Shown here: piece after piece, positions 62,017 through 64,000 of the stretch
How positions within the stretch are numbered: the first letter of the stretch is position 1
How the letters are laid out: each line of letters starts with the position of its first letter
From: Novosphingobium subterraneum
GTDB taxonomy: Bacteria; Pseudomonadota; Alphaproteobacteria; Sphingomonadales; Sphingomonadaceae
Reading direction: 5' to 3'
Length of the DNA stretch: 64,000 bases
NCBI RefSeq assembly: GCF_000807925.1
Contig: NZ_JRVC01000001.1
Location: 1-64,000, forward strand
Notes under the pieces: generated by a model
What the model was told of the DNA's origin: nothing
Database searches by the model: none
The model's input: the letters and a program-made list of their open reading frames with translations, nothing else
Position numbers and translations under genes: made by a program

Positions 62017-63303
62017 ATGTGGTTGGTGGCCAAGGACACCACAGGTAGCACCGGGCGCGTCGCCATTGGCGACGGTCTGCGAGCAGCCTTGGTCCGCTGG
62101 TACACGGGCCATGGCAACGAGGCCGATCACCGGGCCTGCGTCTCTCTCGTCGTGACAGCGCGCGAGAATCACAAATGGCTCGCCTGCGATTGTCTGGGCG
62201 AGGTCACCGCGCCGCCGCTGCTGAGCCCGGCCTACCTGAGCTTTCAGGAAACCTATTACCTGCGGCGGCTGACTTCGAGGCCGATGCATGCGCCGGCGTG
62301 TCCATTTTTCCTGCCCCAGGCACCGCCGCGCATCCGCGAGACAGCAAGGGATTCGCTCTACGCGCTCGATGTTCCAGATGGCCTGTTCAACGCGCACCAG
62401 AAGGCGCCGGAGAAACTCGCCCAGAAACCGGACCACAGTGAGCCAGACGACCGGTCGCGTGGTGTTGCAATCCCGCGCCTCGGCAAACTGCTGTGGCTGC
62501 TGCTCGAGCGGGCGGGTTCCAACGTGCTGCGCGAGCTTCCGCCAGCAGGGCCACGGGAGGGCTCGATCAGCCAGGAGATGCGTTTCCTGCGCCGGGCTGC
62601 GCAAGGTCTCGAGATTGCGCCCGGGGTTCCGCTCTCGGCCCATCTCTACACGAACGCCATCGATTACGAAAAGCGGCGGGTTCACGCCCGGCTGCGCGCT
62701 GCGGCCGAGAGATGGCCTCATGAATTCGCGCCCCAGGCGTTTCTTCTGCTCGAGGCCAATGCGGTCACTTCCACCGAGATCGTCACCGGTCTCGGCACGA
62801 TCTCGGTCCGGAACCGCATCCAGCACACCGGGATCATCCGCGCCGAAGTTGAGCCGCCGTTCCTTGTGCTCGCCGTCGTCGGCGAGCACAGCAGGAAGGA
62901 GGGCTATGTCGCGCTGCGCGCCTACGCTCAGCCTGTCTTGAGCGGCAACCAGTTCGTGCCGACAGAGCGAGACCACGACCGAGACGTTCTGCGGGCGCTC
63001 CAAGACGCGCAGTATATCCTGCGACGCCGGGACATCCGGATGGCGGTGAAGAAGATCCTCTTCGATCTGCCATTTGCGGACGTCTCCGTAAGGCCGGATT
63101 TCCTGATCGCCCTTCTCGACGACAACACCGGGCAGGAGTGCCGCTTTGCGCTGCAAATCCTCCAGTCGTCCGACGAGGATTATCTCGCCCTCAGGGCAAT
63201 CGAGCGGACTCGTCTTTCGCAGCTTGGACCGGTGGCGGCCCTCGCTCTTGGAGACGTCACGCCCGAGATCGTTGCCCGGACCGCTCTCGGGATCCTGAGC
63301 TGA
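62017..63303 (+). CDS. Hypothetical protein with N-terminal Cys motif
   Basis: 428 aa from ATG 62017; GTG 61984 would add 11 residues but overlaps the palindrome. The N-terminal 110 residues hold KWLACDCLGEVTAPPLL and later RPMHAPACPFFLPQA, which could be a Cys/His metal site (CxC...HxxxC). The rest is alpha/beta with RIQHTGIIRAEVEPPFLVLA and VSVRPDFLIALLDD, the latter reminiscent of restriction-type nuclease cores but without a clear PD-(D/E)xK. Family not recognised. Confidence 0.72.
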   Translation: MWLVAKDTTGSTGRVAIGDGLRAALVRWYTGHGNEADHRACVSLVVTARENHKWLACDCLGEVTAPPLLSPAYLSFQETYYLRRLTSRPMHAPACPFFLPQAPPRIRETARDSLYALDVPDGLFNAHQKAPEKLAQKPDHSEPDDRSRGVAIPRLGKLLWLLLERAGSNVLRELPPAGPREGSISQEMRFLRRAAQGLEIAPGVPLSAHLYTNAIDYEKRRVHARLRAAAERWPHEFAPQAFLLLEANAVTSTEIVTGLGTISVRNRIQHTGIIRAEVEPPFLVLAVVGEHSRKEGYVALRAYAQPVLSGNQFVPTERDHDRDVLRALQDAQYILRRRDIRMAVKKILFDLPFADVSVRPDFLIALLDDNTGQECRFALQILQSSDEDYLALRAIERTRLSQLGPVAALALGDVTPEIVARTALGILS

Positions 63304-63350
63304 AGAAGAGGGGGAGGGTCTGAGCGAACCTGCAACAGGAGAGTTCGCTC

Positions 63351-63986
63351 ATGCCATGTTTTGCCCCATCACCGCGTCCCTCCACTTCCATCTGGGGCGC
63401 CGTCCAGCAGGCCGATCAGCTGGCCCCCGGCATATGGTCAGTTATGACCGCCAGCCACGGCGGTATCATTCTGTCCGATCAGAGACAGGCCGCCATGCCA
63501 GCGGCGCTACGGATCGAAGGCGGGGCCTACGAAGAAGATTGCGATTGGGGGCTCCCGATCCTTGCCTTCACCAGCGAGCTTGAAGGGCAGGGCTCCTGCT
63601 CTGCGGGCTTGCTGCAGCTTGCCCGCGATACTACCCGATGTTGGCACCCGGACCGCTTCAGCGCCTTCACCGGCGAGGCCATAGAGGAGAATTCCTCTGC
63701 GATCCTGCGGACGCGCAAGGCCTATATGGCCGCGATCGGCGAATTCTGCGTGACCAGCGCCTGGGGCGATTGGGCCGAGTGGGTGCCGGACGGCAAAGTC
63801 GGCGTGATTGCCCGGCAAGTCGAGCGCGTCGATCACCTTGGCCGCCCAACCTATGGCGAGGCCGAGGTCTGCGCGCTCATCGCCAAGGACCTCTACGCCG
63901 CGCGCGGCGAGGTTAAGGCGCTGCGTGATACGGCGCACGACATCATCCCGATTCCTGAAGCCCTGCGACCCAAGCGCGTTGGCTGA
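63351..63986 (+). CDS. Hypothetical protein (DUF7007-like)
   Basis: 211 aa from ATG 63351, with CAGGAGAG upstream and a G-rich tract (GAGGGGGAGGG) 32-43 nt before it. The N-terminus has STSIWGAVQQADQLAPGIWS and VMTASHGGIILSDQRQAAMP, resembling plasmid proteins I remember as DUF7007. The middle reads YEEDCDWGLPILAFTSELEG and the C-terminal third is basic. Function unknown. It is the last gene in the window; 63987-64000 has no feature. Confidence 0.72.
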   Translation: MPCFAPSPRPSTSIWGAVQQADQLAPGIWSVMTASHGGIILSDQRQAAMPAALRIEGGAYEEDCDWGLPILAFTSELEGQGSCSAGLLQLARDTTRCWHPDRFSAFTGEAIEENSSAILRTRKAYMAAIGEFCVTSAWGDWAEWVPDGKVGVIARQVERVDHLGRPTYGEAEVCALIAKDLYAARGEVKALRDTAHDIIPIPEALRPKRVG

Positions 63987-64000
63987 AGAGCAGGCCAAGG

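Overview
The window looks like part of a large plasmid from a high-GC alphaproteobacterium, most likely a sphingomonad (Sphingomonadaceae). This rests on codon use, the plasmid-type genes (a RepC-like initiator, a Rep_3 initiator with ParA/ParB, paired CHC2/Toprim proteins, a strawberry-notch helicase, ArdC) and the alphaproteobacterial late-cobalt-insertion cob gene set. No rRNA or tRNA gene was seen.

Layout. (1) 1-4107: right part of a Tn3-family transposon, with a companion ORF running off the left edge, resolvase, a res-type gap, the transposase and a candidate terminal repeat. (2) 4108-8576: a RepC-type replicon with a possible antisense RNA in its leader, a small membrane protein, a secreted lytic transglycosylase and a CHC2/Toprim protein. 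(3) 8656-15683: cobalamin uptake. Two nearly identical cobalamin riboswitches (about 300 nt each, 979 bp apart) bracket a small unknown gene. The second leads btuB-btuF-btuC-btuD and a gene of unknown function. (4) 15786-37519: a third cobalamin riboswitch followed by a tightly coupled de novo cobalamin operon: cobW, N, G, H, I, J, (K inverted), L, E, M, B, A, F, O, bluB, a DUF1636-like gene, cobT, an alpha-ribazole phosphatase, cobS, cobD, cbiB, cobQ, cobU. Most genes overlap by ATGA-type junctions. The cobaltochelatase partners CobS/CobT (P. denitrificans naming) and the cobalt reductase CobR are not in the window. (5) 37879-45383: a tyrosine recombinase, an HTH protein, ParB and ParA with two identical perfect palindromes (probable centromere sites), a Rep_3 initiator with iterons, a WGR protein and a second CHC2/Toprim protein. 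(6) 45545-50943: a Gabija-like OLD-nuclease/UvrD-helicase pair and a HipBA toxin-antitoxin pair. (7) 51133-64000: a plasmid accessory module with a methyltransferase-helicase fusion of the strawberry-notch type, a ParB-like protein, ArdC antirestriction, several unknown genes, a RES/Xre toxin-antitoxin pair and a divergent pair of unknown genes.

How it fits together. The cobalamin block gives the host both scavenging (TonB receptor plus ABC importer) and aerobic synthesis, each under its own B12-sensing leader. It sits between two replication modules with paralogous Toprim genes, which suggests a cointegrate or multi-replicon plasmid. The right part combines maintenance, defence and antirestriction. 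The points most worth a second look are the orphan duplicated riboswitch with its unknown gene, the inverted cobK, the bluB start, the Gabija-like pair, and the purine-rich motif repeated in front of several accessory genes.
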